A stretch of 64,000 nucleotides of DNA from an uncultured Blautia sp. (lineage in GTDB: Bacteria; Bacillota; Clostridia; Lachnospirales; Lachnospiraceae). The DNA lies in assembly GCF_947654165.1 (NCBI RefSeq), contig NZ_CANTKB010000011.1:1-64000 (forward strand), given 5' to 3'. Below the pieces are notes generated by a model that worked only from the letters and a program-made list of their open reading frames with translations, had not been told where the DNA came from and made no database searches. Positions 26,599-36,142 of this stretch are shown here, piece after piece. Position 1 is the first letter of the stretch; the number at the start of each line of letters is the position of its first letter. The position numbers and the translations under genes were made by a program.

Positions 26599-27114
26599 AC
26601 TTAAACTTCCCACACTGTTTGGTATTCTATACCTTGAAAAATCAATACTTTCAACCATAAAGAGATGTACACGCATCGGTAGAAAGCATTTGTAAAGTTC
26701 GAGATTTTATCAGCCAGGCTAAATTTCGTAATTTCTTCGCTCCAACCTACCTTTTTTGTAGTCCAAATAGGTTGGATTGCATGTTTTTCTCATATAAGCC
26801 TACTATTTCCTGACCTAAATAGGCTAAAGTCCAAGATATCCACTTCTCAACTTATTTTTCATCATAAGATGTAGGCTAGATTTAGAGAATCTTGCTTAGT
26901 AGCCTATTTTGCTTTAAAAAATGTAGGTCTAATTTCAGGAATTATTAAAATCCACCTATTCTGACCTGAAAAATGTAGGCTAAAAATCACGAAATAACAT
27001 TGTCAACTCAAAGCATGGAAGCAGGAGGGCATGCACTGCCATAATGTTATTTTATGAGCCGAAATATTGATTTTTTAAGATATCAGTCCAATTTTTGATG
27101 TGGGAAGTTTGAGT
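26599..27114. repeat. 16-bp inverted repeats flanking array A
   Basis: The left copy (26599-26614) and right copy (27099-27114) are inverted and share TGTGGGAAGTTT and AGT with one mismatch. They enclose about 516 bases holding array A and a separate long hairpin (AAATAACATT 26992-27001 with AATGTTATTT 27043-27052). The pair may mark the ends of a small non-coding element. No target-site duplication was identified. Confidence 0.5.
26717..26986. repeat. array A: alternating inverted TAGG(T/C) repeats
   Basis: About ten half sites of the form (A/G)TAGG(T/C)T, 20-32 bases apart and mostly alternating in strand, fill this gene-free stretch. Plus-strand sites are near 26717, 26769, 26820, 26870, 26922 and 26974; minus-strand sites near 26742, 26797, 26900 and 26953. 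Neighbours pair: CCAACCTA with TAGGTTGG, AGCCTA with TAGGCT, with loops of 17-21 bases. The partner bases change together. The 26553-27208 gap holds this array, its flanking repeats and no gene. Confidence 0.7.
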
Positions 27115-27208
27115 CTTATACTTATTAGAGTATGCACATGTCATGCAACTGAAAAATGGAACTGTAAGAGTGCAGTTCCACTTTTATCACCTGATTATTT
27201 GGGAATGT

Positions 27209-28900
27209 TCATAAATCTGCCAGTTTTACTTTACATCGTTTCCTATAACACGCAATCCCATATTTCAAAATTTTATCTACTCCGTTTTCCCGGAGTTCCT
27301 GGTCATACTTTCTTTCCTCCACCTGTTTCAAAGCCCTTTCACAAGCCTGATCAAGTTTTTCATCATTGGCATATTTCACTTCTATCAAAATCGCCACTTC
27401 ACTGTTTTCCGTTTCTATCAGGATATCGCTGTATCCTTCACCGGTTTCCTGATTTGAAAATACACCCCAGCCTTCTTTCACACCCAAAATTCCCAGCAGA
27501 ATTCCATGATAAAAATTCTCTTTCCTTGCTTTTCTCACAAAAGTATCTCGGATACTGATGGTCTTTTTCAGGTAGCTTTCGAAAATATCCTCTACCTTCT
27601 TTTCCTCTCCGTTTTTCAACGCATCACAGAAACGGCTTAGCGTATCTCCGTCTTTTTTTACACTCTCTTTAAAATATTCCATAATCTGCGTTTTAAAAAT
27701 ATCCCTTATTTCCAAATTTGGGATTTTGAGCTTATACTTCTGCCCATCCAATGCCCCTGCCTGTGTTAGATATCCGGTTGTGAATAATACGCTCCAAATA
27801 TTTTCAATGGAATGGTACATTTCTTTATAGGTCAATTCCGGGCGAATGGTTTTTATGATTTCTTCCCCCGCCATCAAACATTCAATCTCTCTCTTTGTTG
27901 TCGCACTTTTCGACTGTCGAATAAATTCTTTCACCTCTGCATTTCCGCTGGTATTTACCCAATAATTCTGTGGGATGGCTTCTTTGTTTGTACGAAGGCT
28001 TCGAAGATAAGAAACCACATCCCATGGACAATATACCGCTACATTTCCAAAGCGGTATCCATCATACCATACTTTGATTCTTTTATACTTATCCGTACAT
28101 TCATAATACGTTAAAAGGTCACGTACCTCTTGATCTGTAAATCCAAAATATTCATCAAAGTCAACATCTGTAATCGTGAAAGTGGTAAAATTATTAAGAC
28201 CAGTAAAGATGCTCTCCTTAGAGATACGCATACACCCTGTCATCACTGCAAATTTCAGACTGTTATTTGTTTTTAACGCCTGTTCCAACAGATTACGGAT
28301 TAGAAATATCATTTGATCGTAATATCCATTCTCAAATGCTTTTGCTAACGGAACATCATACTCATCAATCAAAAGAATAACTTTTGTTCTGTAATGTTTT
28401 TCTAATAAAATAGATAACTTTTTCAGGCTGCTGCAAAATACAGCTTCACTCATACTGTCATCTAAAAGTTTCTGATATTCTGATTTATCATACGCACTCA
28501 GTTGTTCGCTTTCCAGAAGAAATTGCATGGTAGCTGCTACTTCTTTCACTATTTGTACTGCAAAGGAAAATGCAGTCTCATAAGTAGCTGCATTGATACC
28601 TTTTAGGGAAACTGAAATCACAGGATATTTTCCCATATAGTCTTCACACAGTTTTTTATCTTTTGAGATTTCCAGACCGTCAAAGATATTCTTATCTCCC
28701 TCTATGGAAAAAAAGTGTTCCAGCATACTCATATTTAAAGTCTTTCCAAATCGTCTTGGCCTGGTAAAGAGATTTACCATTCCGCCATTGCGGAGCAGTT
28801 CAGAAATCAATCCCGTTTTATCTACATAATAATAGTTATCTTTTATCAGCTGCTCGAAATTTTCTACTCCTACCGGAAGGCGTTTCTTTTCTTCACTCAT
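27209..28900 (-). CDS. AAA family ATPase with C-terminal PD-(D/E)XK nuclease-like domain
   Basis: 563 residues. N-terminus LPVGVENFEQLIKDNYYYVDKT and the P-loop TRPRRFGKTLNMSML near residue 48, Walker B IDEYDVPLA near 178, all typical of the AAA-ATPase_like family. The C-terminus has SDILIETENSEVAILIEVKYA near 510, the D-ExK pattern of the PDDEXK_9 (DUF1703) domain. Such genes are common, often multicopy, in Bacteroides and Clostridia; function is not established, with mobile-element or defence roles proposed. Array A lies directly downstream. Confidence 0.88.
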   Translation of the reverse strand: MSEEKKRLPVGVENFEQLIKDNYYYVDKTGLISELLRNGGMVNLFTRPRRFGKTLNMSMLEHFFSIEGDKNIFDGLEISKDKKLCEDYMGKYPVISVSLKGINAATYETAFSFAVQIVKEVAATMQFLLESEQLSAYDKSEYQKLLDDSMSEAVFCSSLKKLSILLEKHYRTKVILLIDEYDVPLAKAFENGYYDQMIFLIRNLLEQALKTNNSLKFAVMTGCMRISKESIFTGLNNFTTFTITDVDFDEYFGFTDQEVRDLLTYYECTDKYKRIKVWYDGYRFGNVAVYCPWDVVSYLRSLRTNKEAIPQNYWVNTSGNAEVKEFIRQSKSATTKREIECLMAGEEIIKTIRPELTYKEMYHSIENIWSVLFTTGYLTQAGALDGQKYKLKIPNLEIRDIFKTQIMEYFKESVKKDGDTLSRFCDALKNGEEKKVEDIFESYLKKTISIRDTFVRKARKENFYHGILLGILGVKEGWGVFSNQETGEGYSDILIETENSEVAILIEVKYANDEKLDQACERALKQVEERKYDQELRENGVDKILKYGIACYRKRCKVKLADL

Positions 28901-29010
28901 GTTATCACACTCCTTCTCTGTTAGTTGTATTATAACAGAGATTCACGCGAAAGCCTATACATAACCTTTTTGGAGGATAAATAAATATAATGCAAGGAAA
29001 AACAAAGAGT

Positions 29011-29526
29011 TTACTTTATCTCTGCTTTTCGATAGATTTTATATAAAACAGGTTGAAGAATCAAACAGATAATTGCATACAACGGAATGATAAAACTTGC
29101 AATTGTTGTTACTTTTCCGCCCAAATTTATAAGTCCAGATTCTTTAATGTCAATATAGATTTCTAATAATTGATCAGGAAAAAACGAACATAATTGCGGC
29201 AGTGTAATAATTCTGCTTAAAAATGGAAATGCACATAATACAACAAATGGTACAATAATTGCTGTTGTTGTAGAATGCGTGATTGCTGATATCAGCATTG
29301 CCAATAAAGAGTCAAATAATGTACCAACATATCCGCCAAGTACAATAAGTAAATATGCCTGCAAAAAAGTAACATTATATACACTTCGCCACAAGTCTAA
29401 CTGAATCGGGCAATTTGCTCCGTCTGCTCCTAATACCAAAAGAACGATACCAGTATGATATTCTGTAACATTTTATCCCTAATCTTTCCGAATCTGATTT
29501 CATTTCAGGTGAAATATATGTTTCAT
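29011..29526 (-). pseudogene. C-terminal remnant of an ABC-2-type permease
   Basis: The open part (29439-29011) encodes 142 residues with four hydrophobic segments: LLIVLGGYVGTLFDSLLAML, a Thr/Ile-rich helix, and a last helix before YKIYRKAEIK. In the family these are the last membrane segments of bacteriocin- or drug-export permeases. Upstream the frame continues as EYHTGIVLLVLGADGAN but meets other frames and a start-like ATG at 29526 whose frame ends at once. Most of the protein and the ATPase partner are missing. Confidence 0.6.
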
Positions 29527-29578
29527 GCCTTACCACCTTGTATATATTTTCCTGCCTGTTTATTTTCTAATTTATATC

Positions 29579-31429
29579 TCACACCACTTCTACCCCGTAC
29601 TTCTCCATCCAATAATTCACCTGAAGCATATAAGCCAGCATCTGCGGCCCTGCCATAAGCTGCCCGTACCATGGTTTTCCGTAATCCTTCGGACTGTCCA
29701 GAAACTGCTGTACCTTTTTTTGATCCAGGAACTGACGTACCGGGGCATTGGGATTTGCCAACACTTCTTTTAGCTGTTCTCCCAGCATGGTCTCATACTG
29801 TGGATGATAGGTTTTGGGATAAGGGCTTTTCTTTCTCCATAATACTTCTCTCGGCAATTTTCCTTCTCCGGCATGACGCAGCAAACCCTTTACTACACCG
29901 TTCCTGCACTTCATTTCCCATGGAACATTCCATACATATTCAATGATCCGGTAATCTGCCAGAGGTACTCTGGCTTCCAGGCCGGAATACATGCTGGTGC
30001 GGTCCATACGATCCAAAAGCGTCACCATAAACCATTTTAGATTCAGATAAGCAATCTCCCTTCTTCTTTTTTCTTCCTGGCTTTCTCCTTCCAGAACCGG
30101 TGTTTCTTCGATAGTTTTCTCGTAAGCAGCTCTGGCATATGCCTCCATGGGAAGGCTGTGAATCACTTCCTCCGAAAGTAGGGTCTGACGCACCTTCATA
30201 TCCGGCGACCATGGAAATGCTGACATCTGAAACGCTTCTTTTGTATGAAACCAGGGATATCCTCCGAAGATTTCATCGGCACATTCTCCGGTGAGAGCTA
30301 CCTTATTTTGTTTCACCACCTGGGAACAGAAATAAAGCATGGAGGACTCCACGTCTGCCATACAGGGAAGGTCTCTGGCATCCACGGCTCTATACAGATT
30401 TTCCAGCAGGTTCCGGTTATCACATTCCAGAAAATGATGGTTGGTATGGAATTCTTTTACCATTTTTTCTACCCACGGGCGGTCCTGGCTGGGCTGAAAG
30501 GAATTTGCCTGGAAATACTGCTGATTCCCCTGAAAATCAAAGGAATAGGTATCCAGCACAGCTCCCTGTTTTCTTAGTTCCCTGGCACAGATAGCGGTGA
30601 CCAGGCTGCTGTCTACACCGCCTGACAGAAAGGTACTGATGGGAACATCGGACAGCATTTGTTTTTTCACAGCATCTTCTACCAGCCAGGCTGTTTTCTC
30701 TACAGTCCGTTCAAAAGAATCTTCGTGGCTGCGGCTTTCTAATTTCCAATAATCATGTTCTTGCAGGACACCATGTGAAAAGGTGAGATAATGCCCGGGA
30801 AGCACCTCCCTGACCCCTTGAAACACCCCTTTTCCGTAAGTTTTCGCCGGGCCAAGTGCAAATATTTCACATAATCCCTCTTCGTCTACCCTTGCCTTTA
30901 TTCCCGGATACTGGAATAATCCTTTGATTTCTGATGCATAAACCAGACTGTCTTTTGTCCTTGTATAAAACAAAGGTTTCACGCCCACACGATCCCGGAA
31001 CAAAAATAACGTTTCTTTTTGCTCATCCCACAGTGCAGCAGCAAAAATTCCGTTTAAACGAGAAAGAACTTCCTCTCCATACACCAGATATCCCAGGAGC
31101 ATGACCTCTGTATCACTGCTGGTCTCAAACTCCACGCCAAGATTCTCCAGTTCTTTTCTCAATTCATGCATGTTGTAGATTTCTCCATTCATAACCAGAG
31201 TACAGGTATGTTCCTGTCTGGTTCTTGTCATGGGCTGCTGTCCTGTCTCAAGGTCAATCACCGACAATCTCACATGTGCCATGCCGCAATGACTGGAAAG
31301 GTACCATCCCTCCTCATCCGGCCCTCTTCTCTTCTGTACCTGATTCATATTCTGCAAAATGGTCTTCCACTTTTCCTTCTCCTGATCATAGCTCACCTGA
31401 TCACTGCAAAATCCTGCAATTCCACACAT
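29579..31429 (-). CDS. asnB: asparagine synthase (glutamine-hydrolysing)
   Basis: 616 residues. Starts MCGIAGF, exposing Cys2 as the glutaminase nucleophile; RLSVIDLETGQQPM and MNGEIYNMHELR belong to the N-terminal amidotransferase domain. The synthetase domain has the PP-loop FLSGGVDSSLVTAI near 265 and GECADEIFGGYPWF near 370. Makes asparagine from aspartate with ATP and glutamine. It follows dpaB by 24 bases on the same strand, so it may be cotranscribed with the dipicolinate genes; Bacillus AsnO has a sporulation role, but that link is inference. Confidence 0.95.
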   Translation of the reverse strand: MCGIAGFCSDQVSYDQEKEKWKTILQNMNQVQKRRGPDEEGWYLSSHCGMAHVRLSVIDLETGQQPMTRTRQEHTCTLVMNGEIYNMHELRKELENLGVEFETSSDTEVMLLGYLVYGEEVLSRLNGIFAAALWDEQKETLFLFRDRVGVKPLFYTRTKDSLVYASEIKGLFQYPGIKARVDEEGLCEIFALGPAKTYGKGVFQGVREVLPGHYLTFSHGVLQEHDYWKLESRSHEDSFERTVEKTAWLVEDAVKKQMLSDVPISTFLSGGVDSSLVTAICARELRKQGAVLDTYSFDFQGNQQYFQANSFQPSQDRPWVEKMVKEFHTNHHFLECDNRNLLENLYRAVDARDLPCMADVESSMLYFCSQVVKQNKVALTGECADEIFGGYPWFHTKEAFQMSAFPWSPDMKVRQTLLSEEVIHSLPMEAYARAAYEKTIEETPVLEGESQEEKRRREIAYLNLKWFMVTLLDRMDRTSMYSGLEARVPLADYRIIEYVWNVPWEMKCRNGVVKGLLRHAGEGKLPREVLWRKKSPYPKTYHPQYETMLGEQLKEVLANPNAPVRQFLDQKKVQQFLDSPKDYGKPWYGQLMAGPQMLAYMLQVNYWMEKYGVEVV

Positions 31430-31453
31430 AGTCCTTCTCCTTTTTTCGAAACA

Positions 31454-32032
31454 TTACTGAATGACTGGCTGGTATTGTTTTCCTTCCAGAGCAGCCTTTG
31501 CCGCCGGAACCAAAAGCTCTGTATGTGCAATCATGGAATTTGGTTTTTTCTCTGCATTGTCCTGGCCAAAAGGAACAAAATACACATGCTTTGCGTTTAA
31601 CAGAAGCCCGATATTTTTCATGTTCATTCCCAGTGCATCGTTGGTGGAAATGGATAAAAGCAATGGACGCTCATTTCTTAAATGTGCCTTTGCTGCCATA
31701 AGCACCGGGGTATCTGTGATACCATTTGCCAATTTTGCAATGGTGTTTCCCGTGCAGGGAAGGATCACCAATAAATCCAGCAATCCCTCCGGTCCGATAG
31801 GTTCCGCCTGGGCTATGGTGAGCATAGGGGCAATTCCCGTAATCTTTTCTGCTTCTTTTACAAAATCCTCTGCTTTTCCGAAACGGCTGTCAATGGTCTG
31901 TGCCGCATTGGAAAAAATAGTCTGTACCTTTGCTCCCTCCTGTACCAGCTTCTTCAATTCTGTAAATACACGTTGATAGGTGCAAAAAGAACCTGTAAAC
32001 GCAACTCCGATTTTTTTGCCCTGCAATTCCAT
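31454..32032 (-). CDS. dpaB: dipicolinate synthase subunit B
   Basis: 192 residues, flavoprotein fold. Starts with KKIGVAFTGSFCTYQRVF, then ILPCTGNTIAKLANGITDTP near 90-110 and the Pro-Val/Ile C-terminus. Together with DpaA it makes dipicolinic acid from dihydroxydipicolinate during sporulation. One base separates the dpaA stop and this start. Strong sign of a spore former. Confidence 0.94.
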   Translation of the reverse strand: MELQGKKIGVAFTGSFCTYQRVFTELKKLVQEGAKVQTIFSNAAQTIDSRFGKAEDFVKEAEKITGIAPMLTIAQAEPIGPEGLLDLLVILPCTGNTIAKLANGITDTPVLMAAKAHLRNERPLLLSISTNDALGMNMKNIGLLLNAKHVYFVPFGQDNAEKKPNSMIAHTELLVPAAKAALEGKQYQPVIQ

Positions 32033-32033
32033 T

Positions 32034-32933
32034 TTACTCCCCCTCCAATTCTTCTTTTCTTCTCACTTTTTCACGGAAACTCTCCATCATCTTCTCTGCC
32101 ATACACGCTCCCAAAGAAGCAGGTGCATACCTTCCGGGCAGACCTGGGAGCAATACAGCTTCAATGCCCATCTCTTCGGCTGCCTCATAATCCACTCCAC
32201 CCGGTGCAGAAGCCAGATCCAGAATCAGACAGTTCTTCCTGACATAGCCAAGCATAGCTTTTGGCAAAACCATAGCCGGTGCAGTATTAAAGATAAAGTC
32301 CGCTTCTTTCAGAATTTCCGGCAGTTCCTCCTGACACACACACCTGTCTGCGGTTATCTGAGCACGTAAAGAGCGTATTTTCTCCTTCTCATAAACCATC
32401 ACATGACAGCCCAGTCTTTTCAGATACGATACCAGGATGCTACCACAGGTTCCGTAACCAAGAACCAGACAATGACTCTGAAATAACGTTCTGGGACTTC
32501 TTGTAATTGCTTCTGCAAGAATTCCCTCTGTTGCTGCAATGGTATTTTGGGTAACTACGGATTGTTCCTCCAGAAAATCTATACATTGGATCTGTTTCTC
32601 TTCTGCCTGTATTCGAAACTCCCCGGGAATTGCTCCGGCAAAAAGAATAGATTGCGGCTCCATTTTCTCCAGAAGATTTTCTCCCGTAAGGTCCGGACAG
32701 CTTGCACTCCCCGGTATAGAGCCATTTCGATAAAAGGGAACCGGTGCAGCGATCATATGGGCTGCCTGCAATGCCTCACAAAGATTCGCTGCTTTTTGAA
32801 CCCTCGGGTGTGAGCATGCTTGATTTATTCCATAAACACTGACGGATATCCCACGTTCTGCAAGAGTTTCCGCCAGATAGACCTGACGCAGATCACCGCC
32901 AAGGACGGCTGCTTGATAGAAACTTGTTTTCAA
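32034..32933 (-). CDS. dpaA: dipicolinate synthase subunit A
   Basis: 299 residues. N-terminal AVLGGDLRQVYLAETL, a Rossmann segment LVLGYGTCGSILVSYLKRLG near 160 and LILDLASAPGGVDYEAA near 240 fit DpaA/SpoVFA. Expressed in the mother cell in known spore formers. First gene of dpaA-dpaB(-asnB). No clear sporulation sigma promoter could be assigned by eye. Confidence 0.94.
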   Translation of the reverse strand: MKTSFYQAAVLGGDLRQVYLAETLAERGISVSVYGINQACSHPRVQKAANLCEALQAAHMIAAPVPFYRNGSIPGSASCPDLTGENLLEKMEPQSILFAGAIPGEFRIQAEEKQIQCIDFLEEQSVVTQNTIAATEGILAEAITRSPRTLFQSHCLVLGYGTCGSILVSYLKRLGCHVMVYEKEKIRSLRAQITADRCVCQEELPEILKEADFIFNTAPAMVLPKAMLGYVRKNCLILDLASAPGGVDYEAAEEMGIEAVLLPGLPGRYAPASLGACMAEKMMESFREKVRRKEELEGE

Positions 32934-33026
32934 TAATCTACAGATACCTTTTTCTTTTATGGTATGCAGCTTTCAAAAACTTGGTGTTCTTCTGTTTCCA
33001 TAGACACAAAAAACGCATTCAGGTAC

Positions 33027-33073
33027 AAAAAAACCTTTGAACTGAAAAGTACGCACCCATCCGTTCAAAGGTT
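33027..33073 (-). terminator. terminator of degV
   Basis: AACCTTTGAAC (33032-33042) pairs with GTTCAAAGGTT (33063-33073); on the minus strand a run of seven T follows. Confidence 0.8.
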
Positions 33074-33095
33074 TTATCATCTTTCTCTTATTCTC

Positions 33096-33935
33096 TTATA
33101 TTACTACAATAATCCCGCCGTCATTGGCATACATGGTACTGACTCCCGCAGTATCCAGCACAAAGACATCCTTTACGGATATTCTCTTTAAGATTGCTTC
33201 TTTTACGATTTCTGCCCTCTCAGGACAGTTACAGTGGCTGATTGCCAGAACCTTATTCTCGCTGTCTTTGGCACCTTCGGCAATGTAATCTACCATTTTC
33301 ATCAGTGCTTTGTTGATTCCTCTTGCCTGATCCAACTGAATAATGGTTCCTTCCGGAGTTGCCCCCATCACCGGTTTAATTTTCAGGGCAGATGCCACAA
33401 AAGCTTTCAGATTACTGAGTCTGCCGTTTTTACGCAAGGTTTCCAGATTTTCCAGAACAAAATAAGTATTCTGGGATTCAATGTAGGCTTCCACAGTCTC
33501 TACCACCTGCTCGAACTCCATACCCTGATTCTCACATTCCTCAATCTTCAGAGCTATGAGAGATTCACCTACGGATGCAGAACGGGAATCAAAAACATGA
33601 ATCTTCTGTCCCGGCTTCTCATCTAAAAGCAGATTTTTGCCGAGAACCGCACTATTGTAGGAACCGCTGAGGTCCGCAGATAATGTCACTGCATATACAT
33701 GGTCTGCTCCGCAGTCATAGGCCTGCATATAACGCTCCGGAGAAGGACAGGAAGACTTCGGACAATTCGGGCTGTCTGCCACTTTTTTCAAAAATGATGC
33801 CTGGTCAAAGGTTTCATCATCTACAACATCTTCTCCTTCTACTGTCAACGTGAGCGGTACGCTTTCAATACGCTCATCTTCTTTCCATCTCTCTAATAAT
33901 TCTCCACAACTGTCTATTACAATTTTATAATTCAT
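33096..33935 (-). CDS. DegV-family fatty-acid-binding protein
   Basis: 279 residues. Starts MNYKIVIDSCGELL; VPLTLTVEGEDVVDD near 25 and SCPSPERYMQAY near 65 (the Ser/Thr lipid-binding loop), then TLSADLSGSYNSA near 95 are family signatures. DegV/FakB proteins hold a fatty acid for the FakA kinase; no fakA is adjacent. An upstream extension of 29 codons is unlikely because CACAACCTCTT gives a ribosome site (AGAGGTTGTG) at 33935. Confidence 0.92.
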   Translation of the reverse strand: MNYKIVIDSCGELLERWKEDERIESVPLTLTVEGEDVVDDETFDQASFLKKVADSPNCPKSSCPSPERYMQAYDCGADHVYAVTLSADLSGSYNSAVLGKNLLLDEKPGQKIHVFDSRSASVGESLIALKIEECENQGMEFEQVVETVEAYIESQNTYFVLENLETLRKNGRLSNLKAFVASALKIKPVMGATPEGTIIQLDQARGINKALMKMVDYIAEGAKDSENKVLAISHCNCPERAEIVKEAILKRISVKDVFVLDTAGVSTMYANDGGIIVVI

Positions 33936-34109
33936 TTCACACAACCTCTTTATGTAGTTTTTAATACTATGTTTTATAATAACATATATCACACCATTTG
34001 AAAAGGTTTTTCCCGAAAACACTGGGATTTTTTTTCTTTTTCGTTTATACTGTTAGTATCTTTGATTTTACACTTAAATATTCACTTAACAATGAAGGAA
34101 CGATTGATT

Positions 34110-34613
34110 ATGATTGCATTACAGATGTTAGATATTAAAGACTTTATGTCAAAACTTTTGATTGGGAATGCATTCGACCCATTCTGGCTGTCCGAAGCAT
34201 CCATTACCACTTCTGTCACTTATACCCTGGATGGTGCACTCCACCCTGATTTTTTTGACACAGAAGAGAAAGAAGCCTTAGATGCCGAAGGCAGAACTTA
34301 TGCTCTCTGGAGGGATTTGAAACCTCTTTGCTTTTCCATTATGAAAGGGAAAAAAACACCACTCCACTTTAAGATTGTATTTCTGCTTTCTCAGAAAAAT
34401 GTGGAAAAACTCCTGCGGGATCATCCCACAGGACTTACCAAAGAAGAAATCTTCGGGCTTTTCGTAAACTTCCAGTATGACGGAACCCACCTGGCCTGTA
34501 CCACAGGGACTTCCATAAAAACGTTTACTCTGGACAAAACCCTGGAACATGTGTGGGATGAACTGATCCAGAAGTTCTTTCGTCAGCAGAAAATTCCTTA
34601 CGAACAATTATAA
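34110..34613 (+). CDS. DUF5721 family protein
   Basis: 167 residues. Starts MIALQMLDIKDFMSKLLIGN and has FDPFWLSEASITT and KTFTLDKTLEHVWDE, a pattern of the DUF5721 family found in Clostridia. Function unknown. The start has AAGGA about ten bases upstream; two earlier in-frame ATG codons lack a site. It leads a plus-strand group with nudC (27 bases on) and ogt. Confidence 0.78.
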   Translation: MIALQMLDIKDFMSKLLIGNAFDPFWLSEASITTSVTYTLDGALHPDFFDTEEKEALDAEGRTYALWRDLKPLCFSIMKGKKTPLHFKIVFLLSQKNVEKLLRDHPTGLTKEEIFGLFVNFQYDGTHLACTTGTSIKTFTLDKTLEHVWDELIQKFFRQQKIPYEQL

Positions 34614-34640
34614 GCATCTTATGAACAGGAGCATTGATTT

Positions 34641-35480
34641 ATGATTCAAGATTTAGAAAAGCATATTTTTCACAATGAATATCAGCCGGTTCCACCGAAA
34701 AAAACAGACTGCATCTTATACTATGAAAAACACGCTGTTCTGGTACATACTTCTCACGACATGCTCACATTTCCCTCTTTCGGTGAACTGGAGCAGACGG
34801 TGCCTGATATTTATAAAGACTATGTCTATTTATTCTCTATTGATGAAACCTGCTATTATCTGGTTCCGTCCTTTTGTCCTGAATGGGCACCGGACTTTAC
34901 TCTGGAGGATATCTCTGTATTCCGGACACTTGGTCCACGCAAGCATGCTTTCGCCCTGATTACCGGGTTCCATCTCTTTACCTGGTATCAGACCCATCGC
35001 TTCTGCGGTGCCTGCGGTCATGAAAATGTACATGACAAAAAAGAGCGGATGATGCTCTGCCCTGCGTGCGGCAATACCCAGTATCCCAGAATTTCTCCTG
35101 CTGTGATTGTGGCTGTGCGAAATGGGGAAAGACTCTTGCTCTCCAAGTATGCCGGCCGAAATCACACCAGGTATGCTCTCATTGCCGGATTTGCAGAAAT
35201 CGGTGAGACATTGGAGGAAACAGTCAAACGGGAAGTCCTGGAAGAAGTAGGGCTGAAAGTGAAAAACATCCACTATTACAAAAGCCAGCCCTGGGCACTC
35301 TCCGGCAGTCTCTTATCCGGTTTTTACTGTGACTTGGATGGAGATGACCAGATCACTCTGGATGAAACAGAATTGGCTGTAGCAGAATGGTTTGAACGAA
35401 AAGACATTCCTTATGAGGATTACGACGTAAGCCTTACCAGGGAAATGATGCTGCAATTCAAAAAGGGTCTGGATGTTTAA
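34641..35480 (+). CDS. nudC: NAD+ diphosphatase (NudC)
   Basis: 279 residues. Zinc ribbon FCGACGHEN and CPACGNTQYPR near 122-145, Nudix box GFAEIGETLEETVKREVLEEVG (23-residue motif, positions about 182-204) and SQPWALSGSLLSGF near 213, the NudC signature after the box. Cleaves NADH/NAD+ to NMN and AMP and removes NAD caps from RNA. Cytoplasmic. Cotranscribed with DUF5721 and probably ogt. Confidence 0.94.
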   Translation: MIQDLEKHIFHNEYQPVPPKKTDCILYYEKHAVLVHTSHDMLTFPSFGELEQTVPDIYKDYVYLFSIDETCYYLVPSFCPEWAPDFTLEDISVFRTLGPRKHAFALITGFHLFTWYQTHRFCGACGHENVHDKKERMMLCPACGNTQYPRISPAVIVAVRNGERLLLSKYAGRNHTRYALIAGFAEIGETLEETVKREVLEEVGLKVKNIHYYKSQPWALSGSLLSGFYCDLDGDDQITLDETELAVAEWFERKDIPYEDYDVSLTREMMLQFKKGLDV

Positions 35481-35513
35481 ACGCTTTATACTTTGCAAAA
35501 GAGGAGGCATATC

Positions 35514-36026
35514 ATGCAATATATCAGTCACTATGAATCCCCCCTTGGGAAGCTCCTTTTATCCGCAGATGGCCTTGGATTAACAGGCATCTGGTTTGAG
35601 GGACAGAAATATTTTGCCCATTCTCTAAAAGAACCTTATGAAGAGAAAGAAGTTTCTGTTATAGAAGAAGCAAAACGCTGGCTTACCATTTATTTTTCCG
35701 GAAAAGAACCGGATTTTACGGTTCCCCTTCACTTCATTGGAACGGATTTCCAGAAAATGGTGTGGGAGATCTTATACTCCATTCCCTACGGAAAAACCAT
35801 GACTTATGGAGAAATTGCCAGACAGATTGCCTTTCAAAAAGGCATCCCGCACATGTCTGCCCAGGCGGTAGGCGGGGCTGTGGGACACAATAAAATCTCC
35901 ATTCTGGTTCCCTGCCATCGGGTTGTGGGAACCAACGGCAGCCTCACAGGGTATGCAGGCGGCATGGATAAAAAGGTGAAACTACTGACCCTGGAAGGGG
36001 TGGATATGAGTCACTTTTTTCTTTAG
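35514..36026 (+). CDS. ogt: methylated-DNA--protein-cysteine methyltransferase
   Basis: 170 residues. Acceptor Cys134 in VPCHRVVG, the recognition helix region AQAVGGAVGHNKI just before it, and the N-terminal domain starting YISHYESPLGKLLLS. Repairs O6-alkylguanine in a single suicidal transfer. The ATG at 35514 follows GAGGAGG; a start 21 bases earlier has none. Ends before a terminator. Confidence 0.95.
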   Translation: MQYISHYESPLGKLLLSADGLGLTGIWFEGQKYFAHSLKEPYEEKEVSVIEEAKRWLTIYFSGKEPDFTVPLHFIGTDFQKMVWEILYSIPYGKTMTYGEIARQIAFQKGIPHMSAQAVGGAVGHNKISILVPCHRVVGTNGSLTGYAGGMDKKVKLLTLEGVDMSHFFL

Positions 36027-36070
36027 TTTCCCTTATTGCACTGGCAATATCCGGAGATTTCCATGGAAAA

Positions 36071-36125
36071 AGGCAGGATACCTTCCCTTTTATTTATGGG
36101 GACATATCCTGCCTGATGTTTTATA
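36071..36125 (+). terminator. terminator of the nudC-ogt group
   Basis: AGGCAGGATA (36071-36080) pairs with TATCCTGCCT (36105-36114), then GATGTTTTATATTTTTT. Confidence 0.7.
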
Positions 36126-36142
36126 TTTTTTAATTTTCTCAT

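Noticed and set aside
26553..26700. LexA box upstream of the Y-family polymerase
   Set aside because: No CGAAC-N4-GTTCG-like sequence was found; the polymerase may still be damage-induced by another signal.
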